Position numbers and translations under genes: made by a program. Positions 24,440-36,136 of a stretch of DNA of 64,000 nt are shown here, piece after piece. Under the pieces are notes generated by a model, which ran no database searches, had not been told where the DNA came from, and saw nothing but the letters and a program-made list of their open reading frames with translations. Position 1 is the stretch's first letter. Each line of letters begins with the position of its first letter. Source of the stretch: Epiperipatus broadwayi (lineage: Eukaryota > Onychophora > Udeonychophora > Euonychophora > Peripatidae); contig JAQFVV010000013.1 in assembly GCA_028023455.1 (NCBI GenBank), positions 4,404,001-4,468,000 of the forward strand, written 5' to 3'.

Positions 24440-26285
24440 TTTAATAAAACTCATTCTTAAATGGATGTAGACAAAGAGAAAATCTCCACAAAAAAAGACT
24501 TAATTGCAATTCTCTTTTGATATTACTTGACCTCTAATCAAAGAGTTTTTAATCATTTTATATTAAAATTCAATCTTTAGTTTTCAGTCATCAGAACCTT
24601 TACAATGCTAGTCTGTTTTGATATTTTGGAAAAACATTAAATAACCTAAAATTATCATATATCTTATAAGCTTTGGATTTATAAAAGCTCTGTAATCAAA
24701 TAGTTTGAAGCTTATCTGAAGATATCAATATGAGTTCATTTTATTTTCAAACTCAGAGGATAATTATGCCATCCAAAATTTTGATTTGAAAGAAAAAACA
24801 TATTGAACTGTGTCATCTTTTGTTTAATATTTATAGAAAATACATTTTTTATTTTAAAAAATTATTTATTAATAATTTTAATTATGTAATTCGGTTTTTA
24901 ATATTGAAAAAGCAAACTAACAGAAAACAAAAAAGTAAATAAATAAATGTCCTTAAAATTATATACAAACACACACATAATCATGTAATATTTATTAATT
25001 CTATTCACTATTAATTAGACTATTGCCAAATCACTCCATAATGAGATTCCTCCCTTCACATAATACTCAAGAGCGGTTTTCTTTATTCTACTGAAGAGCC
25101 ATCTAGTGTAAACACAATTAATCAATAGATACCAGATGATATAGTGCTATATTTTTATTCCCAGATTTTTCTAGGTTTAGCCTTCATTACTAAGAATTAT
25201 GATTTGAAGCTGAAACTTTTTTATTATTATTAAAACAATAAGTAAAAATTTTAAAAAAATAGCACAAAAAATAAGAAGAAAATAGAAAAAAATACATTTA
25301 TAATATGTGTATATAACTATTCCCTTAAACATATACAGTATAGGAAACGGTAAAATTAAAAATGTTAATAATGACCAAAAGGCAAAACAATAATATAACT
25401 TCAAAAATAAAAATAAAAAATTTAGTTTTTATAAAGCTAAGTAAAAAATTTTCATTTTTTTAAATTTCCATCAAAAAAATTTTCACACATTAAATACTTC
25501 TAATTAAGTAAATTATATATATAAATACATTATGCTAAAAATACACTTTTTGCTCCTTTGTGCTATTTAAGATAATAGTCTGAAATTAAAAAAACTCAAT
25601 TGCGTAATGATCAATTTCTATATATTTTAGAAACTTCAGTTTTATGCTATCTGTAGACTCCACATCATTTGTCTAGGGATATTATTATTGATATATTGAT
25701 AATGGAGCTTCAAAACCTACATTTGGATTTTAAATAAAATCAAATTGTGAGTTAGGAATAAAAAAAATTAAATGTAAGATCCCCATGATGTCTAGATTAG
25801 TGCCTGCAGTGACTTGAGGTTCAAATTCAGAATTGAGTTTAAGAATTGTCTTTTCAGGTAGTATGGAATGCCCCAAGCATTCCGGTGAATTGTTGTCTCT
25901 ATAATATAAGGCATAAATTATATATGATAAAGTGATGTACCTATGAATGCTAAAATTCAATTTAGTTTTTAACTTTTATAATTTAAGTCATAAATAATAT
26001 AGAACATTATAATATTGTTCTCCCAACTAAATTTCAAAGATTTGTAAACTGAATATTATTTTATCAAAGAAGAAGATGTTTCATTTGAAATTTTTTGATG
26101 TAAAATATAAGACATGAACATGTGATCCATAAAAAATGAAGCTTTGATTTTTAGGTCATCCAAAGGCTTACGATTTTTTTTAGGCAGCTAATCCTCAGCC
26201 AACCTAACTAGCTACCAATAATGTTTGGTAAATTGGTAACTAGTAATTAAGATTTGAAATACAGGCATTCTTACACCTGGAACTT
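24440..26285. other. AT-rich DNA with a short family A relic
   Basis: Mostly featureless. At 25090-25175 (minus strand) a phrase like AATGAAGGCT..CCTAG..TCTGGGAATA recalls the family A ribozyme region, but the core is lost. Confidence 0.45.
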
Positions 26286-26393
26286 AATTGTAAATATAAA
26301 GGATTTTAACTCAGACTTTCAAGCAACATTCAACTATTCACACTATCGCATACTACTGATTACACATACCACACACACATGTAGAAAAGATAA

Positions 26394-26451
26394 ATAATCA
26401 CCAATACACGTATTTCGTGCTGAACCGCACTCATCAGTTGGTCCAGATTAT
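26394..26451 (-). ncRNA. Hammerhead ribozyme, type I, intact (family B, left arm)
   Basis: Minus-strand reading: outer stem I ATAATC (26451-26446) pairs with GATTAT (26399-26394). A TGG bulge follows. Inner stem I ACCAA (26442-26438) pairs with TTGGT (26404-26400). The core CTGATGA is at 26437-26431. Stem II is GTGC/GCAC with a 6-nt loop at 26430-26417, and GAAA is at 26416-26413. Stem III is three pairs (A-T, T-G, A-T) closing CG, and the cleavage site is after A26405 in the triplet GTA. All invariant core bases are present and no stem I or II pair is broken. The fold was built by hand and self-cleavage is inferred. Confidence 0.82.
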
Positions 26452-26498
26452 GATCTCCCACACATATATATATAATCAGTGCATATGTGTGGGAGATC

Positions 26499-26557
26499 AT
26501 AATCTGGACCAACTGATGAGTGCTGGTTCAGTATGAAATACGTATAGTGATGATTAT
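26499..26557 (+). ncRNA. Hammerhead ribozyme-like fold (family B, right arm)
   Basis: Plus-strand twin of the left-arm ribozyme. The core CTGATGA is at 26513-26519 and GAAA at 26535-26538. Stem II GTGCTG/CAGTAT is six pairs with two G-T and loop GTT. Stem III is three Watson-Crick pairs closing CG, with A26546 as the cleavage base. Outer stem I ATAATC (26499-26504) pairs with GATTAT (26552-26557). Inner stem I is weakened, with two mismatches in five (ACCAA against GTGAT). Confidence 0.7.
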
Positions 26558-26659
26558 TTATCTTTCCTACATATGTATGGTCATGTCTATCAGTAATATG
26601 AGATAGTGTGAATAGTTAAAGGTTGCTTAAAAGTCTAAGTTCAAATCCCTTATATTTTT

Positions 26660-27760
26660 AGTTACTTATTACTAACTACAGAATATTAACCTTAGATAAT
26701 ATAGATTATATGATTGCAGATATGTAGATTAGTGGGAGAGAGGAGAATTAAGCTCACGATGACCTTTACTTTGGTAATGAACGTGAAATTTATTTTTATT
26801 TATCCGATATTATTTTCACGTTTTTGTTTTTAATATATATAGAATTTAAATATTCTTAATTAATTGACAGTACAGCATTATATTTTTAATTGGATTATTA
26901 TATATTTAGGTCCAAACTATTCAAAAACGCCTATATATATATGCACTTACGTATTCTCTTAAAATTAAACCATTGGCACAACAGCAGATTTCTATTAGAA
27001 AGCGAAGACAATAAGGCAAAGTGATTAGGTACTTAAATGGTTTGGAGACAATAAACAATATTATTTATTTCTTCAGCGGCCTCTTAACCACCTAGGTTCA
27101 CAAGCAATTATCTCTTCCAATGTGTACCAACTCACAGCAACATAATTTTCTCTAAAGATTCTCAACACAACAGAACAATAGTAAGTGTGCTGACAAAACT
27201 ATTTCTAAATACAGCTAAAAGTTATTTGCCTCCATTCAAAAGCAAAAATTATTAGCAAATAGTGCTAGGATTGAAGCAAAACATTTAATTATTTTAGAGA
27301 AAAGTTTTCAAAAAATGATTTTATATATATATGACAATCAACTTTTATTTTCTGTAAAAATTTAACAATCCGATTTCTAATTATTTATATATCTACGTTG
27401 TATTGACTCCCAAAGGCAAGTTAAAATAATTAGGCATTAATAATTTAACCAAACAAAACACTTATTCATCATCAGATATGTTTTGCCAGTGATCGCCACT
27501 CCTTTGATCCTATTTTTATGCAAATTTGCATGTGATCTTCAAAAAATTTAAAAGTTAAATCGAACTTGAAAACGTTTGTTTAATAAAAGTGTGTCCCTCA
27601 TCTTAACTCCAGCTCCAATGATGAGTTATGCTTGCGTACGAACGTACAATGAGAGAGAGTAACTGAGTTTCTATATTGCTAGATATTTTCAATATGATAA
27701 AGTTAAGATGAGGCATTCAATGATATAAAAAAAAAAAACTTAAAAAAACTTGATGGTTGT
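26660..27760. other. AT-rich intergenic DNA, nothing recognised
   Basis: No coding signal or repeat partner found. Confidence 0.4.
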
Positions 27761-27767
27761 ATTTTTT

Positions 27768-28138
27768 TATTGGACTATTTCCATCATCTAATATGTGTGT
27801 TGAATGTCTTTAGAAAAATTTAACTTTAATATTCCAAATACATTCAACTGTTAGTAATAGCACATCAACGTTTCGAGAGGTATTATTCTCCCCTCTTCTT
27901 CAGGTGTTGCTGGCCTGACCAGTACTAGCATGGGATTTGAACCCGGACCATTAGATTCTTGACTATTTAATTTTAAGTGTTACCTTAAGATTCAATAATC
28001 AAGAATCTAAGCATCCCGGTTTGAATCCCATGCTAATACTGGTCAGGCCAGCAACACTCCAAAACATTGTGCATATATTAACCTGTTTGATGAACTATTA
28101 CTAACAGTTAAATGTATTTGGAATATTTAAATAATGTT
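27768..28138. repeat. Inverted pair of SINE-like repeats
   Basis: Two arms face each other around about 27985. Both contain CCAAATACAT.CAACTGTTAG (left) or its complement, GCTGGCCTGACCAGTA and CATGGGAT.TGAACCCGG. The block GGTTTGAATCC at 28018-28028 is a good tRNA-type B box (consensus GGTTCGANTCC). An A box could not be fixed. The outer left end, TATTGGACTATTTCCATCAT, is shared with the element at 34.23-34.44 kb and, as its complement, with about 10660-10710. The left arm has an extra segment (27871-27895) with a CTGAAGA..CGAAAC motif on the minus strand. Confidence 0.7.
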
Positions 28139-29440
28139 AAACTTCATGGTTGTTTCAAACTTGCACATTGTTTAATAAGAGAATTTAGTCACTCTTTCAT
28201 TTCAGATAATTAATTAATCAAGATCAAAAATTATTTGAATAGGCATAACAAAAAATTTGTTATTATAAATATTTTACTAATCCTATTATTACTTTTTTAT
28301 ACTAATAATGCCATATGTATAGATTTGAAAACAGAAATTATATGCTTCTATTAGTTAACTTCTTTCATTAAATAGTGATGTCATCCACAACCTATTACTC
28401 TAATAATTAAACTGGCTGTCATACAATGCTTTTTATATTAAAATTCATTAACTTGCTTAGTATTCCATCACGTATTCTCAAAACATATGAGTAAAAACAC
28501 TCTAAAAATGGCAAACAATCTCAAAAATTCATTTCTGGCTAAACTTATAATCTTCTCAATTAGATTACACTAATATTTTTTTCCTGAATGAAGGTGATGT
28601 GGTTTAAAGTATCTTCTAAGAAAAAAAACAGAAATTGCTATGTAAAGATTAGAAACTTAAAAGGTCATAAAAGTATGTTGTTATAATCACCTAGTTACTG
28701 GCAGATCAAGTAAGTGATAGACTTAATAGTTACTATGGTTTTTGAATTTGAAGGGATCCAGAGTTCAATAAAAAAAATTTACAGACATTGATTCAATTGT
28801 TTGAAGTTGTATATTTTCTGTATTTTGATTAAGAATAAAAATTAAGATGATTATATTAGATATTTCTCAAATTTTTGAAGAATATAATAGATCCGCCCTC
28901 CCTTTAATTGCTTTTATATTTTAATGTTTCATCATCACATCTTCTAATTCATATAATAGAAGTGATAATGTTTATATCAGTATTTTTTTCATTACATATA
29001 GTTCTATGAATGCATACTTTTAATCATCAGATAATTTTTCACATATAAACATTTTTTTCTCTGCAATATAATGTTGTTTTTAAAAACTCTATCCTTTGGT
29101 CGAAAATTAAAGTTGTACATATCAATGACAGCCAGTCTGTTCCTCTATTCATGTAGCAATTTAAACTTATGAAAAATTGTTTGTTGATAAACAAATAATT
29201 TTTTATTTAATCTGAAAATCTGATAGAATTTTGTTTTAGTTGTGTTTATAAAAATTATACATTCAAATAGTTAAAATTTATAACAAAGTTTTGATTTTAA
29301 AATATTTTATTTAATATATGTATACTTATTTCTTAAAAGTAATGCCTCAGATCTTTTTTATATAGTATAAAGATTTTTTAGGAATCTGTAAATGTTATCT
29401 CCAAGAAACCTATACCCAGATTAATCATTCTTTGCAATTA
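28139..29440. other. AT-rich intergenic DNA, nothing recognised
   Basis: No coding signal or repeat partner seen. Confidence 0.4.
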
Positions 29441-29879
29441 ATAGTCGTTAACATAATTAGATGGAACTATGGTGCCAAGCAAGAAGAAACAGGCAGATGG
29501 AAATCAAATACAACTATTGGTTTATATTTTACTTCAACAAAAAATGATTTACTTTTAGCTACATGCAGAAATTACTGATACTGAATCATTTACCCCTAAG
29601 TTAGCATAAATCAAGCCTAATCATCCTTGGAATCTACATTCCCATAATTGAAAGTTATCCTATTGTGAGATGGATTAAAAAACTGATTGATAGGATAAGA
29701 AAAAGCAGTATTGGAGCAGAATTATAAGATTCTTTTTCACAATGTTCCACCAATGGCAATCTAATAAATATGTAAATATCTATAAACTTGTTCTTGATTG
29801 TTTTTAATTAGAAATGGCCCTAGTAGTAGATAGTATATTTTCAGAGTTTTTAAAAAATATGTTGGAAAAACTATTCAGT

Positions 29880-31250
29880 AAGGTTTATTTTATGCAGAAA
29901 ATATTCCAAAAGTTTGGCATATGAACAAAAATCTAGCAACAATCCAAAAAATTCCCTGCAAGCTTTTTGAAAGAATCATATTAACAATATTTTTTTGAAT
30001 AATTGAAGAAACTGCTATGAACAAGTTTTATATTTAAAGACTCATTGAAAATTTTTTCAAAATAAATTAAAATGTGGTTTATGGTTTTTATTGAATTAAC
30101 TTCAGCTTATGATTCTATTTGTTAAAATGATCTTTTAAATAGTCTTTTTCTAAAAATTTCTAAAGTTTTTAAATGTAGAAAAAAACAGTTTTATTTTGTC
30201 TTTAATAGAAAAATTCAAAGGATAATAAATGATAATCGTAGTAAATGCAAAATTTTAGAGAACAAAGTTCTACAAGGTTTTGTTTTGTCATCTTCTTTAG
30301 TTAATATATCTATCTATTGGTCTTATTGAAGCAGAGTGCAGGAAATTCATTTGCTTTATTTTTTTGAAACTAATTATTTTCTGAAATAGAAAAGTTTCTC
30401 ATTAATGTCATGAAAGATTGGAAATATTTTTCCATGACTGGACTTTCATTTCTAATCAAATGAAGACAATATGCTCAAGATTTTACTTAAACATTAATCT
30501 GGATATAATTTTTTGCAACAATACATTGAAACCTAATCCTATCCCATGCTATTTAGAATCAAATCATAGGCTAACTCATTTCCCTCATTTAGCTAAGATT
30601 AGATCAAAGGTAATTTTTTAGGAATAACTTCCTTACTTGGGGATTGTGGTGAAATACTTTACAGCTTCTATGGCTGGCATAGTTTGGCACAGCAGTAAAG
30701 CATTTGACTTAGGATTGAGACATCCCAGAATATCAATTCTGGTGTTTGCAGTTTTGATGCACAAACTTTCTTATGAATTCCAACCAATAAAGCCATTAGC
30801 CTTTTTTTTACAGCTTTTATATGGAGAAAAAAAAATCACATTAAATTTCTATATATTCAATTAAATATTACCATGAGAAATATTACTGGCACACACAGGT
30901 TTACTTCTTTGCAGATACTTGCTTGTCTTTCACATATTTGTCCCAGATATCACAAGAGAAGTTGCTTGACAGAAAAGTATAAGAGGTTGTTAAGCAGATC
31001 AGAACTTTCCAATAACCCAATTCACCACCTAAGACTCTTTTCAAATCAAGATCCCATTTTGGGATATTCAGCCAAGAATCTATAATTGGAAAATTATGGT
31101 ATAAAAAATTGAATTTTTATGATATTATAAACATTTTTTCCAGATCTGACAATAAAGTCAGCTGAATTTGATCTTCCTAGACATAATTACAGACATTGGA
31201 ATTTGTTAGTCACTGATCTATGAAAAAGTGGAAAATCATAAATTATGAAT
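29880..31250 (+). pseudogene. Decayed jockey-like LINE reverse transcriptase
   Basis: Pieces of a reverse transcriptase occur in order in mixed frames. A decayed RPISLLSxPxKLFERII region lies at about 29950-29990. FIELTSAYDSI, standing for FIDLTSAYDTV of palm box A, lies at about 30090-30120. KVLQGFVLSSSLVNISIY at about 30265-30315 stands for the usual GLPQGSVLxPxLFNIY box. NTLKPNPIPCY at about 30520-30550 stands for LKPNPxKTQ. Near the end, FDLPRHNYRHWNLLVTD at about 31170-31220 corresponds to the C-terminal LPRxxWxxLNRLRTG segment of jockey-like elements. Stops and indels are numerous and the catalytic YADD box is not recognisable. Endonuclease and 5' parts (29450-29880) could not be confirmed. 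Confidence 0.72.
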
Positions 31251-33290
31251 CATATATATAGTTGATGACTACTAATTCTACAGACACAGTAACAGAATTG
31301 AAGGATAATAAAGCCACTGATGAGTCTATTTACTAGTTAAAATCTCTGTAGTTTTCTTTATAATATTATGCTATTTAAACAAATTGATATGCTAAATAAA
31401 TAATAAATAATAGATAGGAGTGAAAAACAACACTATTAATCTAAACAACATTTTATTTATTTGTGTTAAATAATTTTCTCAAAATTACGACTCAAAATGT
31501 TTTTTGAAAAAAAAAAAAACACCACTATCGTTGGAAAATTGACACGTTTTTTTAAAAATATGTGGTGTTAAGTATTTTCAAGATTATTTCTAAATGTAAG
31601 GCAGACAACTAGAATGGTTAGCTATATAAACAAATTTGATACCAGTAAACAAACATTATCTTAATTTCATTCATATAAACACGAGTAATCACAAAATATC
31701 AAGTAGTAATGTCAATCAGATTCATGGACTAGTTCAGTTTAGGCAATAATACCTAGTGAAATAGTGACAATAAAAAACAATATGGAGATCTGTTTTGCAA
31801 TAGTATTCATGTCTACATGGATGATTCACACAAAAAATGATGAGAGATGAGTCAATTACTGCTGGTTTTGAAAATACATTCCTGTTTTCTCTCAATAAAT
31901 TTGTCACATAGTAATTACCTAATATTTCAAACATAACTGGATTAAATTCTGCATTTACTAAACCAAATGCATGCATATATATATATTTAAAACTTCCTAT
32001 CTCTCATATATTCTAAAAATATGTAAATAAAGACATCTGGAAAAAGTCAATCACCTCTAAAACGCATTTTTTTTCTGAACTAGCTCTCTGCAGTTGTTCC
32101 AAAGCATAATCTCTTAAATAATTTTCATTTAATATTTATCAATATTGAATTACTACAATTTGATCTACATATATTACACTTCTTACTCTCACAAGCTTAC
32201 GATTATGTTTAATTAAAAAAAACAACCAGATATATTAATCTTTAACTGGGTTTAAAATTTATATCTGGATATGATAATCTCTAACCTAACAAATGACTAA
32301 TAATAATCATTAATATATTTATCTAAAATAAATATTGCCAAAGGCGTGAATTCAGGTAGTGTGATGCTTGCAAATCTAATTGTTGTAATATATAAAAATA
32401 TGTAAATATCAAGCAATTCATGGTTAATCTTTGATTACTTTTTGTATCACACATATACTTTGCTGAAGTTTGCAGTTGTTAATGTAAAAAGAAAAAAAAA
32501 CAATTTAAAAATATTACTACTAAAGTTTATTCACTTTGAATCCCAGTGAAGTCATCAATCACAGCTTCTCACATGATCATCAGTCATCTAGTTTGTCACA
32601 TGATCATCACTTGTGAATTTAAATAATGCATAGTGATTTGAACATTAATAGCAATCAAGTCAATATATCATATGGAGGTGAAATCTGCAAAGTAATAAAA
32701 TCTGAATGAGTAAATAAGCAAAGAGAGAACTTGGGGAAATTATTTATGAAAAGAATTGCTTTAGTTTTTGAAATATACAAACATAAATAAAGTTAAAATC
32801 TTAAAACAAATTAAGTTAAAATGAATTTTGAATAATAAACAAAAATCTTAAATAAAAAGTATGGATCTATTAGAGGTAATTTGCATAATAAGCATATCAC
32901 TGCACTTCAAGTGATTTTAAACTAAAAAATATATCTCATTATATCAGAAAGAATTTTATGTCAATTATTACTATATTTAACTGAAATTTTATATTAATTT
33001 AATTATTGCTACTAAGTGTCATCATCTTCGTCATGTGCTATACTATTTGAAATATTTTTTGGGATTTAAAATATCTATTTAATGACTTTTAATATAATTG
33101 CTAATATGTGTGCGCAAGAAGATAATGTTGTTTATATAATGACAATATCAATATGGAAAGTGAGAGTTTAGAAATATTACTATAAAGATAATGGCAAAAT
33201 ATTTCTATTATATATACAATATAACCAGAGTTCCCTTATAAAATATGAATTAAATCAGTTATTAATTACATAAATAAAGTTATAAATAGC
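31251..33290. other. AT-rich intergenic DNA, nothing recognised
   Basis: A short near-repeat CACATGATCATCA occurs twice at about 32570-32610. No coding signal. Confidence 0.4.
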
Positions 33291-33319
33291 TTCTGGTTAT
33301 TAAACCACTAAACATCATA

Positions 33320-33535
33320 TGATCACCATTTCCTATGCTTACATTAAGCTGTTAAAAGACAGAGACAAAACTCTACATACATGGTGTCACACAGTGCAAG
33401 ACAGAGCAATCAATGGATGCAAGAAGATTTGTGCATAAAATCCCTATCTAATGCTTACTCATTCAATATTCCCAGACTAGTTTCTAGCTTGTGGCTTACA
33501 TCTGAGGGGTTTTGGATATGAGAGCTTCTGATTAT
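33320..33535 (-). repeat. Dispersed repeat family A, copy 3, ribozyme decayed
   Basis: About 80% similar to 16160-16370 in the same orientation, including TCAATGGATGC, ATTCCCAGACTAGTTTCT and CTTGTGGC. On the minus strand GAAACTAGTC and TGGG are kept, but the CTGANGA box has become CAGATGTA through loss of two bases. The fold is therefore no longer possible. The distal end with the second inverted terminus is missing. Confidence 0.75.
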
Positions 33536-34233
33536 CCATTATTTTTACCAAGTATAGTACTATTTGATAATCTTCATATTTAAAAGTGAATTCATTCATT
33601 AATTTTAATTAGGAAAATTACCACAATAGAAATATAGAATTATCAGATGGAAGACATTTTGAAAAATTTCCTAAATGGAGAGAAACTAATTAAATAATAA
33701 TATTTCAATTATTTAAAAAAAGGGTTAACTTTTAGGAACATGATAAATAATTTTTAATTAAGACTTAAAATACTGTACATATATACTTATATAAATACGT
33801 AATGCAGCCCTTGCCTATTCAACACCAAGAATCTTCAATCTGCTGTCAAGGAAATCTTTTATTAATGAAGGAACGATAGATTTCTATCTTTTTCTATGGT
33901 TTAAGAAGTACTTACACATACACTAAAGATTGACATTTGATTGCAACATATTGAAAATTTTAATTCATAGAAGTTTAAATAAAACATCAAACAGGTGAAT
34001 ATAACTCGTTTTGACAGAAGACTAACAGATAGACATTTTCAACTTTCAAACTGCACTGAAACTAATTATTATTAAAATAACAAAGCTGATATTTTTTTAA
34101 AACTAGATTGGTGTATAAATATAAATAGATGAAAGCAGACCACATCTATTTAATGTTCTTTTATTAATAAAAGGTTACTTTAACAGCAGGTTAGAGATTC
34201 TCGATATCGAATAGATGTGGGATGCTTATTGTT

Positions 34234-34440
34234 ATTATATGTTGGTTCTATCATCTCACATTAAATATTGAATATCTTTAGAAGAATTTTAAATTTTATT
34301 TAAACTTTACAATTACATTGAACTATTAGAACACAGGTTACTAACAGTTGAATGTAATTGGAAAATTTTAATAAAATTTAAAACCTCTCTAAAGACATTC
34401 ACTATTTAATGTTAGATGATGGAAATAGTCCAATATATAA
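34234..34440. repeat. Small MITE-like element with ~95-bp TIRs
   Basis: Two inverted arms meet near 34338. The right arm, reverse-complemented, reads TATATTGGACTATTTCCATC and later CAATTACATTCAACTGTTAG; the left arm matches with about 15% differences. TA-rich flanks could be a TA or TATA duplication. It shares its ends with the larger inverted SINE-like pair at 27.8-28.1 kb. Confidence 0.7.
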
Positions 34441-34689
34441 TAACTATAAAATACCACAAATCATCAATCAAACAATAATTATTAATTTCAATGCTCTTTG
34501 CAAGTTAAAAAAAAAACTTGCTTTCACTTTTTGAAAATTGTTATCATGCTGCACTATCCATCCCCAAAATCTTTTCTTTTTCAATAATTGCAGTAACATC
34601 TCCATGTCATAATTTTTTTTATAGAATCAGTTATAAAAATAGCATAACCTTAGAAATGACCATATATGTTTTTTATTCTTCAGACTGAA

Positions 34690-35600
34690 AACTCATGAAT
34701 TGCTTGAATTTTGTCATGGTGTGGTTGAACTCCCTTTCCACTTATTATATGGTTTAAAAATTTGACCTCGGTTGCTATAAATTTGCTTTTTTTAAAATTT
34801 ATCTTAATTCCCTTTTTTCTGCACTCTTGAAATAGCTGTTTTAAATGCATGAGGTGTTTTCTGATACTTTCTAATGCTCACACTAGGTTATTGACATACA
34901 TCACTATCAATTGCCTAATTTCATCCAATAGTATCTGATCTAGGCATTGTATTAACCCTGTACCATTATTTTTTAGCCCAAATGGTATATGGTTAAAGTT
35001 ATATGCAGGCCGATTGTATCCAAAGGCAGTACATTTCTGATTATGATGATGTAACTTGATCTGTCAATAACTGGTGGTCAAATAAAATATTGAAAATACT
35101 CTTTTGTTTTAAAATTTTACCAATAGTTCATGTATGGGTAGAGTGTCAGGGATGGTTATTTTATTTAATTGCCTTGCATCCAAACATAGCTGGATGGATC
35201 TGTCCTTTTTTTCATGGCGACTATAGGATTGTTAAAGGGTGACAAGCATTTTGATATAATTCTCCACTCCAGCATTTTGTCTATTTTCCCTTTGACCTCC
35301 TCCACATATTGATGTGGAATAGGGTATGACAGGTCCTGGTGTGGCTGGTCCTTCAAAAGCCTTATTCTGTGCTTATAGCCTTGCTTTACCCTGAGGAACA
35401 TCTGAAAAAACACTTTTGTTATTGTTCCATATCTGTCCCAGCCTTTTTCTTTGATTATTACTTAAAAAAATTTTTTGATTCATTTATTTTCATCATTTCT
35501 CATTTTACCTTGGTATTTTGTATACAGCACATCATGGCAGATTTATACACTTTACCAGACATGAAAGTCAATACTTTGTTTAATCTTATCTGATTTAATT
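34690..35600 (-). pseudogene. Ty3/gypsy reverse transcriptase relic
   Basis: The open piece at 35165-35413 gives HRIRLLKDQPHQDLSYPIP then EEVKGKIDKMLEWRIISK then SPFNNPIVAMKK. This is the classic N-terminal RT segment (YPIPxxxxEEVKxxIDxMLExGIIxxSxSPxxSPIVxVKK). Reading on in the same direction, after one stop, come RQLNKITIPDTLPI, CTAFGYNRPAYNF, HIPFGLKN and YVNNLV at about 34890. YVNNLV stands where the catalytic YVDDLV belongs, so both Asp are changed to Asn. GIKINFKKSKF and KFLNHIISGKGV follow at about 34790-34740. RNase H and integrase are not seen. At least three stops and the lost catalytic pair make it inactive. Confidence 0.85.
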
Positions 35601-36136
35601 CATAGTCCTATGCATAAAATCCCGTCCAAGTATGACCTCATGTATCAATATCTCTAAAATAAGCAAAACGTGACTGTATTATTTCTTTTCCATCCACATA
35701 TTAACCCAAATTTGCTTTGATCCTAATTTGTCTTTTTTATTATTTGCCATAATGCAACTGATTCATCTAAACATATTCTGAGACATTACTGACAGTTGAT
35801 TATTTGAATCCAGCAATTCATTATCACCCCTCCAATACTATCTTTACTTTTGGAAAATTCTGTAGCACCAATATTGGCTCAATTTCCTCCCAGTTACATA
35901 TTAAATTTGCTACCTGTGAATGGTAAGTTTCTCTGTTACACTCTAACATATGTTTTGGTTTTTGCTAAGAGCTTCTTGGGTTACAATTTTTTTATATTTC
36001 TTATTTCAGAGTTTGCTTGATCAAGTTCTGTACCATTTTCTGCCTGTTTGTTATTCCCATTTTTCTCAAATACACAACACTATATCAAGTATATTTATCC
36101 CAATCATTTTCATAAGAGCTGATTTTTATGATATTT

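Larger units (their letters stand above)
26292..26659. mobile_element. Foldback element, family B copy 2 (near-palindrome with hammerheads in both arms)
   Basis: Two arms of about 165 bp are inverted copies of each other with a short AT-rich loop at about 26465-26485. Shared blocks include CAACTATTCACACTATC (CAACTATTC/GAATAGTT), AAGATAAATAATCA and TCAGTTGGTCCAGATTATGA, followed by TCTCCCACACATA. Each arm reads outward from the loop as a hammerhead fold (minus strand in the left arm, plus strand in the right). It has no coding capacity. It could be a MITE-like element or two retrozyme/SINE-like monomers joined head to head. Confidence 0.9.

Noticed and set aside
27846-27915. Hammerhead-like CTGAAGA..CGAAAC motif on the minus strand of the SINE-like left arm
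   Set aside because: Stem II pairs (AGAGG/CCTCT), but no stem III followed by a valid UH cleavage site can be formed and stem I does not pair next to the core. The opposite arm lacks the motif.
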